DNA of 64,000 bases from Spirochaetia bacterium UBA5763 (GTDB lineage: Bacteria > Spirochaetota > UBA4802 > UBA5550), in assembly GCA_002418835.1 (NCBI GenBank), contig DIEX01000031.1:238058-302057 (forward strand). The letters are read 5' to 3'. A program made the translations under genes and the position numbers. Each line of letters starts with the position of its first letter. Within the stretch, counting starts at the first letter, position 1. Shown here piece by piece: positions 8,653 through 16,889 of this stretch. The notes below the pieces were generated by a model. That model was not told the DNA's origin and did no database searches. It saw only the letters and a program-made list of their open reading frames with translations.

Positions 8653-9579
8653 ATGATGATTAACGGTAATAGTATAGATTTTATAAGTGTTAAAGATATA
8701 ACTGATAATGATTGTTTTAAAATAAGCAAAAATTTAAAAAACGCTGAACTTGCAGCTTCTATAAAAAATTTTGGTATGCTTGAAAAACCTTTCCTAATAA
8801 AAAATAATGATAGTTTCTATCCCTTAACCTGTCATAATAGAATCTCAATTATATCAGAACTTGATATAGCGGGGGTGGAAGCTTTTATACTTGAGACTCC
8901 TTCATATGAAGTTTTCATGAGAAATCTTTATATGAAAATTTATAGAAACGAATGCGGTCCTATAGGAAGAATTAAGGCAGTTAAAATTGTACAGAATGAA
9001 TTCGGGGTTAATGGAACCGCTTTAACAGATTTAGCAAGAAAAACTCTTAAAATACCGTATGAGATTTTTTCTGACGAAAAAATACTTAGCCGAATTATGG
9101 GTCTTCCTGAATTCCTTAAGGATTATATTGACTCAAAAGATATACCCTTTAAAATAATCAGGGATATGGTTTTATTTGATGATGAAATCATTTCTGAATT
9201 AAACAGATGGATTGAAAAAATGCAGATTCGTCTTAATATTTTTAAGATGCTTGTGGATTTTCTTTTTGATATAAGGAAACGCGACGGACATTTTAAAGCT
9301 ATCGAAGATGATGTTCTGATGAAGATGGATGATAAAGCACTTTATGATTATGTGTTCAGGATACGGTATCCGGAATATTCTGAAAAAAGATTAAAAGCTG
9401 ATAAGATAATTACTCTTTTGACAGGTCATGGAGTTTCGATTGATTATCCGGAATTTTTTGAAAAAGATACTATTTCATTCAGAATTACAATAAACAGTAA
9501 AGACAGTGGAGGTAAAATCGCTACACTGGCATCCGGACTCGATGCTAAAAAGATTGATGAACTTCTTTCCCTGCTATAA
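8653..9579 (+). CDS. ParB/Srx-fold domain protein
   Basis: Residues about 20-85 follow the ParB N-terminal domain plan: NAELAASIKNFGMLEKPFLI, then FYPLTCHNRISIISEL and VEAFIL. The usual GxRR box, which binds CTP in ParB, reads CHNR here, so nucleotide binding is doubtful. The remaining 220 residues are helical without a clear ParB HTH. No parA or parS-like repeat is adjacent, though a MinD-like ATPase lies in the same run of genes. It is more likely a specialised paralogue than the chromosome partition protein. It ends 8 bases from the convergent gene at 9588-9938 with no visible terminator. Confidence 0.6.
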   Translation: MMINGNSIDFISVKDITDNDCFKISKNLKNAELAASIKNFGMLEKPFLIKNNDSFYPLTCHNRISIISELDIAGVEAFILETPSYEVFMRNLYMKIYRNECGPIGRIKAVKIVQNEFGVNGTALTDLARKTLKIPYEIFSDEKILSRIMGLPEFLKDYIDSKDIPFKIIRDMVLFDDEIISELNRWIEKMQIRLNIFKMLVDFLFDIRKRDGHFKAIEDDVLMKMDDKALYDYVFRIRYPEYSEKRLKADKIITLLTGHGVSIDYPEFFEKDTISFRITINSKDSGGKIATLASGLDAKKIDELLSLL

Positions 9580-9587
9580 TTTTTGTA

Positions 9588-9938
9588 TCAGTGAAGTATT
9601 TCCCCTTCGTCGCCACCTTTCCTGCTGCCATCCTCAGAGTTGTTTTCAAATTCATTGAGGGCAATTATTACGCTGTTGAAGATAAAACCGGTAATAATAA
9701 ATTTAGTAAATTTTTCATTATCTTTGTATAAGGTGAAAAGCTGATGAGTTATGAAGATGCAGTTATCCATTATCTCCTGAAGAAAAATATCTCTTTCTGA
9801 CCGGTTTTCATCTTTAAGAGATTTTTTTTTAACAGCGGATATACGTGATACCCGGATAACGGCTTCGAGCAGGTTCTGGAAAAACCTGTCAAAGTCATCT
9901 GAATATTCTACTTCGAAGCCGTTAATCAGTTTTATCAT
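9588..9938 (-). CDS. Small acidic protein cotranslated with the S1 protein
   Basis: The 116-residue product is predicted helical with an acidic, Gly/Glu-rich tail (NNSEDGSRKGGDEGE). I recognise no family. Its ATG overlaps the TGA of the S1-domain gene by four bases (ATGA), which normally means translational coupling, so a partner or regulator of that protein is a reasonable inference. There is no membrane segment or metal motif. Confidence 0.7.
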   Translation of the reverse strand: MIKLINGFEVEYSDDFDRFFQNLLEAVIRVSRISAVKKKSLKDENRSERDIFLQEIMDNCIFITHQLFTLYKDNEKFTKFIITGFIFNSVIIALNEFENNSEDGSRKGGDEGEILH

Positions 9939-11362
9939 TTAGTGTTAACTTGTTTTTTAATGTTATCAAATTTATCTTTAAAAAGATTTCCAAGACTGGA
10001 GCCTGTATTGGAGTCTGAACTGTTCATGAAATCTTTATATTCAGTCTCTTCTTCTTTTTTTATTGCTCCGGTTTCACTTAAAATCAGTTTTCTATTTTGT
10101 AGTTCGAAATCTTTTACCGAAACCTTTATCTCTTTTCCGGCGGGGTAGTGTTTAGATAAATCATTTTTATGCTGAAGTTCACCTTTCGGGGCAAAACCAA
10201 GCATCCCGTTTCCGAGACGTATTGATATTCCATTAGTTTTTGCATTCTCGACTATGCCTGTCTGCGCGGAGTTTCTAATGTCATCAGTAGTGGCTGCCCA
10301 TGGATCGGCTTCACCGGTCATAAGTTCAAGTCCGATTTTACGGTTCTCTTTATCAATTGATATAATTCTGACGTTAACCGTTTCTCCTCTGGTTACTGCT
10401 TCTTCAGGTTTTCGTATCTGTTTAGTCTGGCTCATTCTTGATAAGTGAATAAAACCCTCTATACCGGCCTCAAGTTCTATAAAGGCTCCCTGCGGGATTA
10501 TGTTGACAACTTTGCCATTAAGGGTTTCTCCCTCTTTATATTTATTCACTGAGATCCATGGTTCTTCGCTAAGCTGCTTTACGCTCAGGGTTATTCTGTT
10601 TGTGTTCCAGTCGATTGTCAGAACTTTAGCACGGACGTTTTTACCTTCGGTGAATTCTTTTGATTCAGCGGATCTGCTCCAGGATAATTCAGACCGGGGG
10701 ATTAAGGCTTCAATTCCCCCTAAGTCTACAAATACTCCGAATTCATGGATGGATGCTATTTTTCCTTCCACGATATTTCCTGTTTTAAGGGATTCTTTGA
10801 GTTCATTTTCTCTGGATTTCTGATTCTCTTCGAGGAGAACCCGTCTTGATAAAATTATATTTCTGCCGTTTTCTTTATATTCGATTATTCTAAACTGGAA
10901 GTTTTTATTTAAGTATTTTTCTTTATCTTCTCCGCCCTTTATATCAATTTGGGAATATGGGCAGAAACACCTGAACCCGGAAACATTAACAGAAAAGCCC
11001 CCTTTGATTTCACCCGTAACAGTACCTTCAATATCCATCGCATTCTGATAGGCGAGAAGCAGGAGTTCGGGATTTACTCCACCCGAACCTAATTTCATTG
11101 TGACCTTTATCTCGCCTCTTTTTGTTGATACTACATAGGCTGTAATTTTATCACCTTTCTGGAATAAAAGATTATCTTCTTTATCCTTAAGTTCAATTGT
11201 GTCAATGATTGCTTCACTTTTACCTGATATACTTAAAAATGAGCTTTCTTTGCCGATAAGTACAAGAGTCCCTTCAATCCTGTCACCGGAGGTAAAATCG
11301 TCTCTTGATTTAAGCGACTCTTCAAGGAGCTTTTCAAAATCTTCTTTCTCTAAATCTGTCAT
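9935..11362 (-). CDS. S1 RNA-binding protein with five S1 domains (ribosomal protein S1-like)
   Basis: The 475-residue protein contains five S1/OB domains at about 26-90, 108-173, 195-262, 278-347 and 366-430. The third and fourth are closest to consensus (GKIASIHEFGVFVDLGGIEA; GKVVNIIPQGAFIELEAGIE). Ribosomal protein S1 of many bacteria has four to six such domains and holds mRNA on the 30S subunit. An acidic N-terminus (MTDLEKEDFEKLLEESL) also fits S1. Whether this is the main S1 or a paralogue cannot be decided from the window. AGGA lies 11 bases before the ATG. The small acidic gene follows with an ATGA overlap. Confidence 0.85.
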   Translation of the reverse strand: MTDLEKEDFEKLLEESLKSRDDFTSGDRIEGTLVLIGKESSFLSISGKSEAIIDTIELKDKEDNLLFQKGDKITAYVVSTKRGEIKVTMKLGSGGVNPELLLLAYQNAMDIEGTVTGEIKGGFSVNVSGFRCFCPYSQIDIKGGEDKEKYLNKNFQFRIIEYKENGRNIILSRRVLLEENQKSRENELKESLKTGNIVEGKIASIHEFGVFVDLGGIEALIPRSELSWSRSAESKEFTEGKNVRAKVLTIDWNTNRITLSVKQLSEEPWISVNKYKEGETLNGKVVNIIPQGAFIELEAGIEGFIHLSRMSQTKQIRKPEEAVTRGETVNVRIISIDKENRKIGLELMTGEADPWAATTDDIRNSAQTGIVENAKTNGISIRLGNGMLGFAPKGELQHKNDLSKHYPAGKEIKVSVKDFELQNRKLILSETGAIKKEEETEYKDFMNSSDSNTGSSLGNLFKDKFDNIKKQVNTK

Positions 11363-11690
11363 GATATAATAATTCCTGATTTTTTATATTTTATTTATCT
11401 ACCCTGTAGAATCCGGAAAGTACAGATTAAATAATACGATGTCAGTACATTCTTTTTATTGAACCGTGTTTCCGGTAAGGTTCTGATTTTCAGAGGTTTC
11501 CTGTAAAACAACACGGCTGATTCGCTTCGAATACAAAAGCATTATTCCATCAAACGTTTAATCGGTAGTTTATAAAGGAAAAATCTGATTGGATCATATA
11601 TAAGAATTGATTGGTGATTGTAAACTTTTTTTTATTTTAATTTACATTGATTGAAGATTTCTTCTTCGCAAAAAAAATCAGGAATGATTC
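11363..11690. other. 328-base intergenic region, no gene recognised
   Basis: AT-rich spacer between the S1 gene and the GNAT gene, both on the minus strand. I found no convincing ORF on either strand. CCGTGTT (11463-11469) and AACACGG (11507-11513) are inverted repeats enclosing a smaller TCTGA/TCAGA hairpin, so the S1 transcript could carry a structured leader, in keeping with the autoregulated leaders known for rpsA in other bacteria. This is suggestive only. Confidence 0.3.
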
Positions 11691-12116
11691 TCATAATCTA
11701 AGCTGCATGGATGACACTTCATGTTCTGAAAAGCCGAGTTGTTTGTAGAATTGTATAACTTCTGAATTCGTGTTTCTAATCTGAAGATTTATTTTAGGGC
11801 ACTCGAGAGTTTTAAGCAGTCCGATGGCGTGGGAAATGATTTTACTTCCGAAACCTGAATGCTGATATTCCGGGAGAACTCCAAGATAATTGAGCCAGCC
11901 TCTGTGGCCATCGTATCCAGCCATCAATGTTGCTGCTATTTTTTGATCTGCTGTCCCTACGAGAAAGAGTTCCGGCTGAAATGCTGTTTTGAGCCTGATA
12001 TCATTGTAGGGGTCGTTGCCGGGGAACAGAAGCCCGCATTCTCGCCAGAGATTTACTACCTGTTCTGTGTCGTCATGAATGAATGGCCTGATTGAAAAAA
12101 TGAATTTATTTCTCAT
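11691..12116 (-). CDS. GNAT N-acetyltransferase, YpeA-like
   Basis: The 141-residue single GNAT domain closely follows the YpeA pattern: IRPFIHDDTEQVVNLWRECG at the start, a central MAGYDGHRGWLNYLGVLPEY strand with the acetyl-CoA loop QHSGFGSKI, then CPKINLQIRNTN and the closing FYKQLGF. GNAT enzymes move an acetyl group from acetyl-CoA to an amine. The acceptor is unknown for this subfamily. It is a single gene flanked by spacers, and complete in length. Confidence 0.88.
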   Translation of the reverse strand: MRNKFIFSIRPFIHDDTEQVVNLWRECGLLFPGNDPYNDIRLKTAFQPELFLVGTADQKIAATLMAGYDGHRGWLNYLGVLPEYQHSGFGSKIISHAIGLLKTLECPKINLQIRNTNSEVIQFYKQLGFSEHEVSSMQLRL

Positions 12117-12327
12117 CTTTAGTATAACTCCATCCGAAAGAATAATCCTGAAAAAATCTTAAGATATTTTTTATTCAAGAATAATCTTGTCTTTTAAGTA
12201 ATATTAATGTTAATTTTTAATCATTTAAAAGCCTTGAGTCAGATAAATTACCTGTATAAAAGATGTTGATTTTAACTCAATAGCTTTTTAATGTACGAAC
12301 TGAAATTGATATTTTGTGAGTTGCAAA

Positions 12328-12711
12328 ATGAATAAAAATGATTTTATTGAAGCTGAAGATTTTTATGAAATGGGTTCTCAGTGGCTTGATGAAAAGGAAT
12401 ACCTTAAGGCTATTGAATCATTAAAGCATGTTATTTCGTTAAATAGCAGGTTTATGTATGCTTATATTGATCTTGCTTTCTGTTATTCAAAAATCAGCAG
12501 ATATCATGAGGCAGTTCAGATATTAAAGAAGGGGAGTCTCAACGATCCGGAGTTCCATCTGATGTATTATCTTATGGCAAAATACTCTTTCAGGGGAGGA
12601 GATTTTCATGGAGCATTAAAAAGTATAGAAAAAGCACTGGAATATTCTGAAGAAAAATTATACAGGCTTGCATATAGAGTTATTGTGAGAAGGCATAAAT
12701 TTCCGGTGTGA
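12328..12711 (+). CDS. Small soluble TPR protein
   Basis: The 127-residue protein consists of about three tetratricopeptide repeats (for instance YMGSQWLDEKEYLKAIESLK-type helices, YIDLAFCYSKISRYHEAVQI, and the AKYSFRGGDFHGALKSIEKA segment). It has no membrane segment or fused domain, so it is probably a protein-protein adaptor. ATG 12328 is preferred over GTG 12316 because GTGAG lies 7 bases before it. A terminator hairpin follows the stop. It stands alone. Confidence 0.78.
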   Translation: MNKNDFIEAEDFYEMGSQWLDEKEYLKAIESLKHVISLNSRFMYAYIDLAFCYSKISRYHEAVQILKKGSLNDPEFHLMYYLMAKYSFRGGDFHGALKSIEKALEYSEEKLYRLAYRVIVRRHKFPV

Positions 12712-12726
12712 AGATGTAATAGAAGA

Positions 12727-12768
12727 AAGGCTGCCCTTGCGGGACAGCCTTCAAGTTTTTCTTTTTTT
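12727..12768 (+). terminator. Rho-independent terminator
   Basis: AAGGCTGCCC (12727-12736), loop TTGC, then GGGACAGCCTT (12741-12751) with one bulged A form a GC-rich stem followed by a T-rich tract to 12768. It ends the small TPR gene and faces the convergent CoA-transferase operon, for which it may also act in reverse. Confidence 0.85.
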
Positions 12769-13553
12769 TATGACGGCATGCTGATGAATATTCCGCTAGG
12801 ATCAACTTCATTTCGGAGAATTTGAATTATCTCTTTTGATGGAGTCTCTGTTACTGGAATTTCACCTTCCGGAGCTAATAGCTCAAATCCGGATGCAAGT
12901 TGCGCAAGTGCAGCAGGTACCCCAGGATGAAGTGTCTTGATTCTCATCCTTTTTGATTCAGGTTCAAAATCATAAACTCCTGCTGAAGTTATTACTGCAC
13001 AGGGCCCGTCATTTAATAAACCGGCTTTCTTTCTGCTGTCACCCCCCTCCATCCATCCCGGTGAAGTTATAAAATCGACTTTTTTAGCAAATTTATTCTG
13101 ATCCTGAAGTCCTACATAAACCAGCTTATCAACGAGTGATGCAACATCGTTGTTTCCACCTGAGCCTGTAAGACGGACTTTCGGATTAGTAAATTCAGTC
13201 CCTATCTGGTGAGTGTTTGCGTTGCCATACATATCTATCTGTGCGAAACCGAGGAAACCTTTGTCAACCATACCGCAGGCAGCCTGGCCGAATGAGTATG
13301 CCATCTCCATGATTATTGGTGATTTCCTCCATGTCATTGGCCCGCCTACTGACCATGGCATTTCAAGATTCTCCGGATCCTGTCCGCCTGATTCATACAC
13401 AAAAGTTATATGAGGAGCGTGGGTTTTTTTTGCAAGTATTGCCGCAACCATTGGAATTCCGGTACCTATATATATAACTTCATGATCTTTTATCTGCTTT
13501 GAAATAATAAAGGCAAGCATTTCAAGCGGATTCATTGGTTTGTCGTTGGTCAT
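12768..13553 (-). CDS. CoA-transferase class I, beta subunit (GctB-like)
   Basis: The 261-residue subunit belongs to the 3-oxoacid/glutaconate CoA-transferase family. FVYESGGQ places a glutamate at residue 54, the position of the catalytic Glu54 of glutaconate CoA-transferase GctB that forms the glutamyl-CoA thioester. The GSGGNNDVASL loop and the C-terminal EIPVTETPSKE also fit. It works as a heteromer with the subunit encoded just upstream. The substrate acid cannot be read from sequence. Regulation is probably by the divergent TetR protein. Confidence 0.88.
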   Translation of the reverse strand: MTNDKPMNPLEMLAFIISKQIKDHEVIYIGTGIPMVAAILAKKTHAPHITFVYESGGQDPENLEMPWSVGGPMTWRKSPIIMEMAYSFGQAACGMVDKGFLGFAQIDMYGNANTHQIGTEFTNPKVRLTGSGGNNDVASLVDKLVYVGLQDQNKFAKKVDFITSPGWMEGGDSRKKAGLLNDGPCAVITSAGVYDFEPESKRMRIKTLHPGVPAALAQLASGFELLAPEGEIPVTETPSKEIIQILRNEVDPSGIFISMPS

Positions 13554-13597
13554 TTTATTCTCCTTATTTTGTCAGAATTAAAAGATTAAAGGAATTA

Positions 13598-14692
13598 TTA
13601 TTCGAGGTCCTGGTCTCCCATCCCGTTTTCCCAGATTTTATAAGTAAAGCTTACACCGTCAGTTTCGTTGTTCCCTTCGGCTGCTCTTGCTCTTCTTCTG
13701 CTCTTTTTGAGCCATTCTAATCCACCGACTTTTTCTATAAGTCCATTAATATCTTTGGTATTGATTATCCACTCATCAAAGAATTCTTTACATTTTTCAT
13801 CACTTTCTGCGGCCCACCCGAAAAATTTCTCCCAGAAGTATCTCATCCAGTAGTATTCGTTGGGCATATAACCTGGTGCAGCACCAAAGGGTAGTTCAAC
13901 GACTGCATCAACATTATTAAATGGGATTTGAGCGCCTTTCGCATGATAGCGGATGTCATAGTTGGAAACAATTTCTTCAGCAGTAATAATTACTTTTCTT
14001 GAGGCTGCTGCTGTAGCGATATCATTTACTGCCGGACCGTAGAATCTGGCATTTCCGAATTTATCTGCAGCATTAACATGGATGATTACCACGTCCGGGA
14101 AGAGCGCAGGAACAAATACGCATGGGTCACTATCTTTAGACATCGGGTTTTGCATGACTTTGAGATATGGGTTGTGATTTACTATGTCAGAACCGAGCCC
14201 CTGTTTCGAAAAACATCCAGGCATTCCGAGTTGTGCAGCTTTGAATCCCTGAGCCATAAGTCCATGACTCCAGTCTGAAATAATCTTGACCTTTCCATTT
14301 TTTACATTTCGGGAGAACATTTTATCAATTCCCCTCATTTCTGCTCCGGAATAAGATGCATGAACATGTTTTACAGTCCCGTACAATACACCATAAGTCT
14401 GGTTTGTATTTGGTGATCCTATTGCCTGAAGGTCTTTTTTGCCCTGCCGGATAATTTCCCACCATCCCTGAAGAGCGCTTCTCACGTAACTGAAACTGCT
14501 GTCACACCAGATGTCACCATCATGGACATATTCAGCAATAGCTTCATGAAGAGATAATCTTTTGTCTCTCTGAGAATGATCTTTTTTCAGGTGAGCATCT
14601 CTTGCTGATCTGTAATCCACAAGTCTGTCAAGGACTGACGTATCCTCAATTTTTAAGTTCTTTAGGGCTTCCTGATTGTAATCAAAAATCAC
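13598..14692 (-). CDS. CoA-transferase class I, alpha subunit (GctA-like)
   Basis: The 364-residue partner of the beta subunit shows class I CoA-transferase features: DGDIWCDSSFSYVRSALQG near the N-terminus, MSKDSDPCVFVPALFPDVVI in the middle, and HVNAADKFGNARFYGP. It is first in a two-gene operon with a 44-base gap. The start is GTG 14692, preceded by GGGAGGAA. Together the two subunits would move CoA between an acyl-CoA and a free acid, as in amino acid or aromatic acid fermentation. The TetR-type operators upstream suggest induction by a related acyl-CoA or acid. Confidence 0.87.
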   Translation of the reverse strand: MIFDYNQEALKNLKIEDTSVLDRLVDYRSARDAHLKKDHSQRDKRLSLHEAIAEYVHDGDIWCDSSFSYVRSALQGWWEIIRQGKKDLQAIGSPNTNQTYGVLYGTVKHVHASYSGAEMRGIDKMFSRNVKNGKVKIISDWSHGLMAQGFKAAQLGMPGCFSKQGLGSDIVNHNPYLKVMQNPMSKDSDPCVFVPALFPDVVIIHVNAADKFGNARFYGPAVNDIATAAASRKVIITAEEIVSNYDIRYHAKGAQIPFNNVDAVVELPFGAAPGYMPNEYYWMRYFWEKFFGWAAESDEKCKEFFDEWIINTKDINGLIEKVGGLEWLKKSRRRARAAEGNNETDGVSFTYKIWENGMGDQDLE

Positions 14693-14734
14693 AGCTTCCT
14701 CCCTGCTTGTATTATTTATTTAATTTAGCTGAAA

Positions 14735-14818
14735 AATCATACAGACTTGTCTGTCTTTTTTAAAAAGTAGTAGACAAGTAGACATACCTGTCTGTATGAT
14801 TTCAAATACCGTCTGTAT
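14735..14818. promoter_or_regulatory. TetR-type operator cluster between CoA-transferase and TetR genes
   Basis: Three copies of GTCTGTAT occur in the divergent gap: reversed at 14739-14746, and forward at 14790-14797 and 14811-14818. AATCATACAGAC (14735-14746) and GTCTGTATGATT (14790-14801) are exact reverse complements, and ACAGACTTGTCTGT (14741-14754) is itself a palindrome. The rightmost copy lies between the -35 and -10 of the leftward promoter. This is the expected setting for autoregulation and repression by the adjacent TetR protein. Confidence 0.65.
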
Positions 14819-14831
14819 AGTCTTTTGTCAA
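14803..14831 (-). promoter_or_regulatory. Putative promoter of the CoA-transferase operon
   Basis: On the minus strand TTGACA (14831-14826), 17 bases and TATTTG (14808-14803). The -10 is imperfect. A GTCTGTAT operator copy sits in the spacer, so a bound repressor would block polymerase. Confidence 0.5.
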
Positions 14832-14858
14832 TAAAAAAGTAGTCGCGGAGAGTAAAAA

Positions 14859-15437
14859 ATGTCGGAAAAATTTAATGTCAGAGAAAGGGTGCTTTTAACT
14901 GCCATGAGGCTTTTTTACAGCCAGGGAATTAAGAGTACGGGTATAAATCAGATTATTGATGAATCTCATGTCGCGAAAGCGTCATTTTATAAGTATTTCC
15001 CTTCAAAAAGAGACCTTATCAAGGAATGCGTGATGGAATATGATAATTATATAAAGATGAAACTGGTTAATATTGTACTTGATAGTACATCGTTCAGCAA
15101 CTTTATAAAAAAATGGAATTCAGCAATTAAAGAGGATTTTCAGATTCGCTATCGCGGATGCCCCATTGCCGAGGCCTGTTTTCAACTGGATACAGAAGAT
15201 CCTGACATGATGACCCTTCTTAAAGGGATTATTGACGGCTGGATAAATGTTGTAATGCAGTTTCTTCAGAAAATGATTAAAAACGACAGGCTTCCGGCTG
15301 ATATTGATGTTGAGAAGGTGTCCAGAAGGATGGTTCATCTTTATGAGGGTGCTGCGACAATGTGGCGGATAACTAATGATGAAAGATATATAGATGATCT
15401 GGAATACCTGATGTCCAGGATGCTTGAATCTGACTGA
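14859..15437 (+). CDS. TetR-family transcriptional regulator
   Basis: The 192-residue protein has the TetR N-terminal HTH (RERVLLTAMRLFYSQGIKST, then INQIIDESHVAKASFYKYF, residues about 7-50) and a helical ligand domain (IRYRGCPIAEACFQL region near 90-105) similar to the C-terminal domain common in YcdC/AefR-type regulators. It is divergent from the CoA-transferase operon with repeated palindromic sites in the 166-base gap, so autoregulation and control of that operon are likely. The ligand is unknown. Confidence 0.9.
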   Translation: MSEKFNVRERVLLTAMRLFYSQGIKSTGINQIIDESHVAKASFYKYFPSKRDLIKECVMEYDNYIKMKLVNIVLDSTSFSNFIKKWNSAIKEDFQIRYRGCPIAEACFQLDTEDPDMMTLLKGIIDGWINVVMQFLQKMIKNDRLPADIDVEKVSRRMVHLYEGAATMWRITNDERYIDDLEYLMSRMLESD

Positions 15438-15514
15438 ATCTGTTTTTCAGGAATATTTTACAAAAAGCCGCTTTTTTTAACAGTATTGACATGGTAAAGT
15501 TGACGATAAAAGTA

Positions 15515-15543
15515 TTGACACTGTACTCATTATTTAATATGAT
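15515..15543 (+). promoter_or_regulatory. Promoter of the HEAT-repeat gene
   Basis: TTGACA (15515-15520), 17 bases, TATGAT (15538-15543): a near-consensus promoter 37 bases before the chosen start. AGTATTGACA occurs twice (15482-15491 and 15511-15520), with a related TTGACG in between, so the -35 box is embedded in a short direct repeat. Confidence 0.65.
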
Positions 15544-15579
15544 TATTCGATAGTGAGTAATATCAATCTGGAGATTAAT

Positions 15580-16026
15580 ATGAATAAAAAAGCCATTATT
15601 TTTCTGACATTCTTACTTGTTTCTTCGGCATTATCTGCACAGGATGCAAAAACTTATCTTGCAAATCTTGATCCTGCAAAAGATGAGAATACTATAGTGC
15701 AGGCTGCTGACTGGTGCGGAGAGCAAAAAGAGGATGACGCAGTAAAACAGCTCGTGGCTCTTCTTACGGATTCACGGGATATGGTAAGGTTGCATTCTGT
15801 TATGGCTCTCGGTTATATAGGAGAGGAGGATGCGGTTGAGGCTCTTAATAATGTTCTGCTGTCAGATAAAAATGCGACAGTACGATATGCGGCTCTTCTT
15901 GCAACTGTAAAAATCGGCGACAGGGAAAAATCAGAGCCGGCATGGAAGAAAGCAAAAGAAAGCGAAACAGATCCTTATATTAAAGATTTTCTGGCAAAAA
16001 TGGAAGAAAAAGCAAACGGGAAGTGA
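15580..16026 (+). CDS. Exported HEAT-repeat protein
   Basis: The 148-residue product begins with a signal peptide (KKAIIFLTFLLVSSALSAQ, probable cleavage after SAQ or SA). Two or three HEAT-like repeats follow (AVKQLVALLTDSRDMVRLHS, then AVEALNNVLLSDKNATVRYA), a fold that usually serves as a binding scaffold. ATG 15580 is chosen because CTGGAGA lies 5 bases ahead and the signal peptide starts there; the in-frame GTG 15553 would add an unlikely extension. The exonuclease gene starts 3 bases after the stop. Confidence 0.8.
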   Translation: MNKKAIIFLTFLLVSSALSAQDAKTYLANLDPAKDENTIVQAADWCGEQKEDDAVKQLVALLTDSRDMVRLHSVMALGYIGEEDAVEALNNVLLSDKNATVRYAALLATVKIGDREKSEPAWKKAKESETDPYIKDFLAKMEEKANGK

Positions 16027-16029
16027 TAG

Positions 16030-16842
16030 TTGAGTTCTAAATACGATGAAGTAAAATATCTTGTTTTTGATGTTGAATCAGTTCCGGATCCGAAGTTAAT
16101 TAAAAAAGTCAAATATCCGCATGAAGATTTAGAAGATGATGCTGCCGTTAGAAAATACCAGGCTGAGATTCTGGAAGGTTCTAACGGCACTTCTGATTTT
16201 ATACCTGTAACTTTTCAATACCCTATATCTGTATGTATTGCTAAGATACGTGAAGATTTTACCCTCGTTGATATTGTAAGTCTTGACAGGCCTGCTTTCA
16301 GACCTGCTGAGATGGTGCGGCTTTTCTGGCATGGTGTTGAAAATCTTTATAACCACGCGGCACTGGTAACTTTTAATGGACGCGGTTTTGATATACCTCT
16401 GCTTGAACTGATGGCTTTCAGATACGGTTATGTTGTTAAAAGACATTTTAAAGATAAATGGGCAGGTAGAAACCGCTTTGGAACAAAGCATGTGGATCTG
16501 CAGGACTGGCTCTCTAATTATAACGCTATCAGACTAAATGGCGGACTTAATCTGTTCGCCAAGGTTCTGGGAAAACCGGGGAAAATGTCAACAAAGGGTA
16601 GTGAAGTATATGACATGTTTCTTGAAGGGAAGATAACAGAGATCAATGATTACTGCATTCACGATGTTCTCGATACATATTTTATTTTTTTAAGAACGAG
16701 AGTTCTTCTTGGTGAAATAACAATTGAGAGGGAGCAGGAGATTGTTCAGATGACCAGGCTGTTTGTCGAAAACAACATTCAGAGAATGCCGGCTCTTAAA
16801 GAGTATTATGACAACTGGGGTGACTGGGAACCCTGGCCGTGA
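16030..16842 (+). CDS. DEDD-type 3'-5' exonuclease (PolB exonuclease-like)
   Basis: The 270-residue protein matches the family of predicted 3'-5' exonucleases related to the proofreading domain of family B polymerases. The metal-binding motifs are visible: FDVESVP (D14, E16) as Exo I, FNGRGFDIPLL near residue 115 as Exo II, and YCIHDVLDTYFIF near 215 as Exo III. There is no polymerase domain. Translation starts at TTG 16030, just after the HEAT gene. The TGA lies inside the left arm of the following terminator palindrome. It probably acts in DNA repair or RNA processing; the exact substrate is unknown. Confidence 0.85.
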   Translation: MSSKYDEVKYLVFDVESVPDPKLIKKVKYPHEDLEDDAAVRKYQAEILEGSNGTSDFIPVTFQYPISVCIAKIREDFTLVDIVSLDRPAFRPAEMVRLFWHGVENLYNHAALVTFNGRGFDIPLLELMAFRYGYVVKRHFKDKWAGRNRFGTKHVDLQDWLSNYNAIRLNGGLNLFAKVLGKPGKMSTKGSEVYDMFLEGKITEINDYCIHDVLDTYFIFLRTRVLLGEITIEREQEIVQMTRLFVENNIQRMPALKEYYDNWGDWEPWP

Positions 16843-16884
16843 TAATAAAAAAGCTCCGGAGACCGGAGCTTTTTTATTATCACG
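16838..16884. terminator. Bidirectional terminator, 22-bp perfect palindrome
   Basis: The arms 16838-16859 and 16863-16884 are perfect reverse complements of 22 bases with a 3-base loop (AGA). The core AGCTCCGG/CCGGAGCT is flanked by A6 and T6, so it works in both directions, between the exonuclease gene and the leftward gene at 16890. The palindrome includes the exonuclease stop codon. Confidence 0.92.
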
Positions 16885-16889
16885 CCTTA

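Noticed and set aside
8653..9579. Chromosome partition locus parAB/parS
   Set aside because: The ParB-like protein lacks the usual GxRR box, no ParA is adjacent and no parS-like palindrome was seen.
15482..15520. Short direct repeats AGTATTGACA as a possible CRISPR or iteron array
   Set aside because: Only two full copies of 10 bases exist, one being the -35 region of a promoter; no spacer pattern or replication genes.
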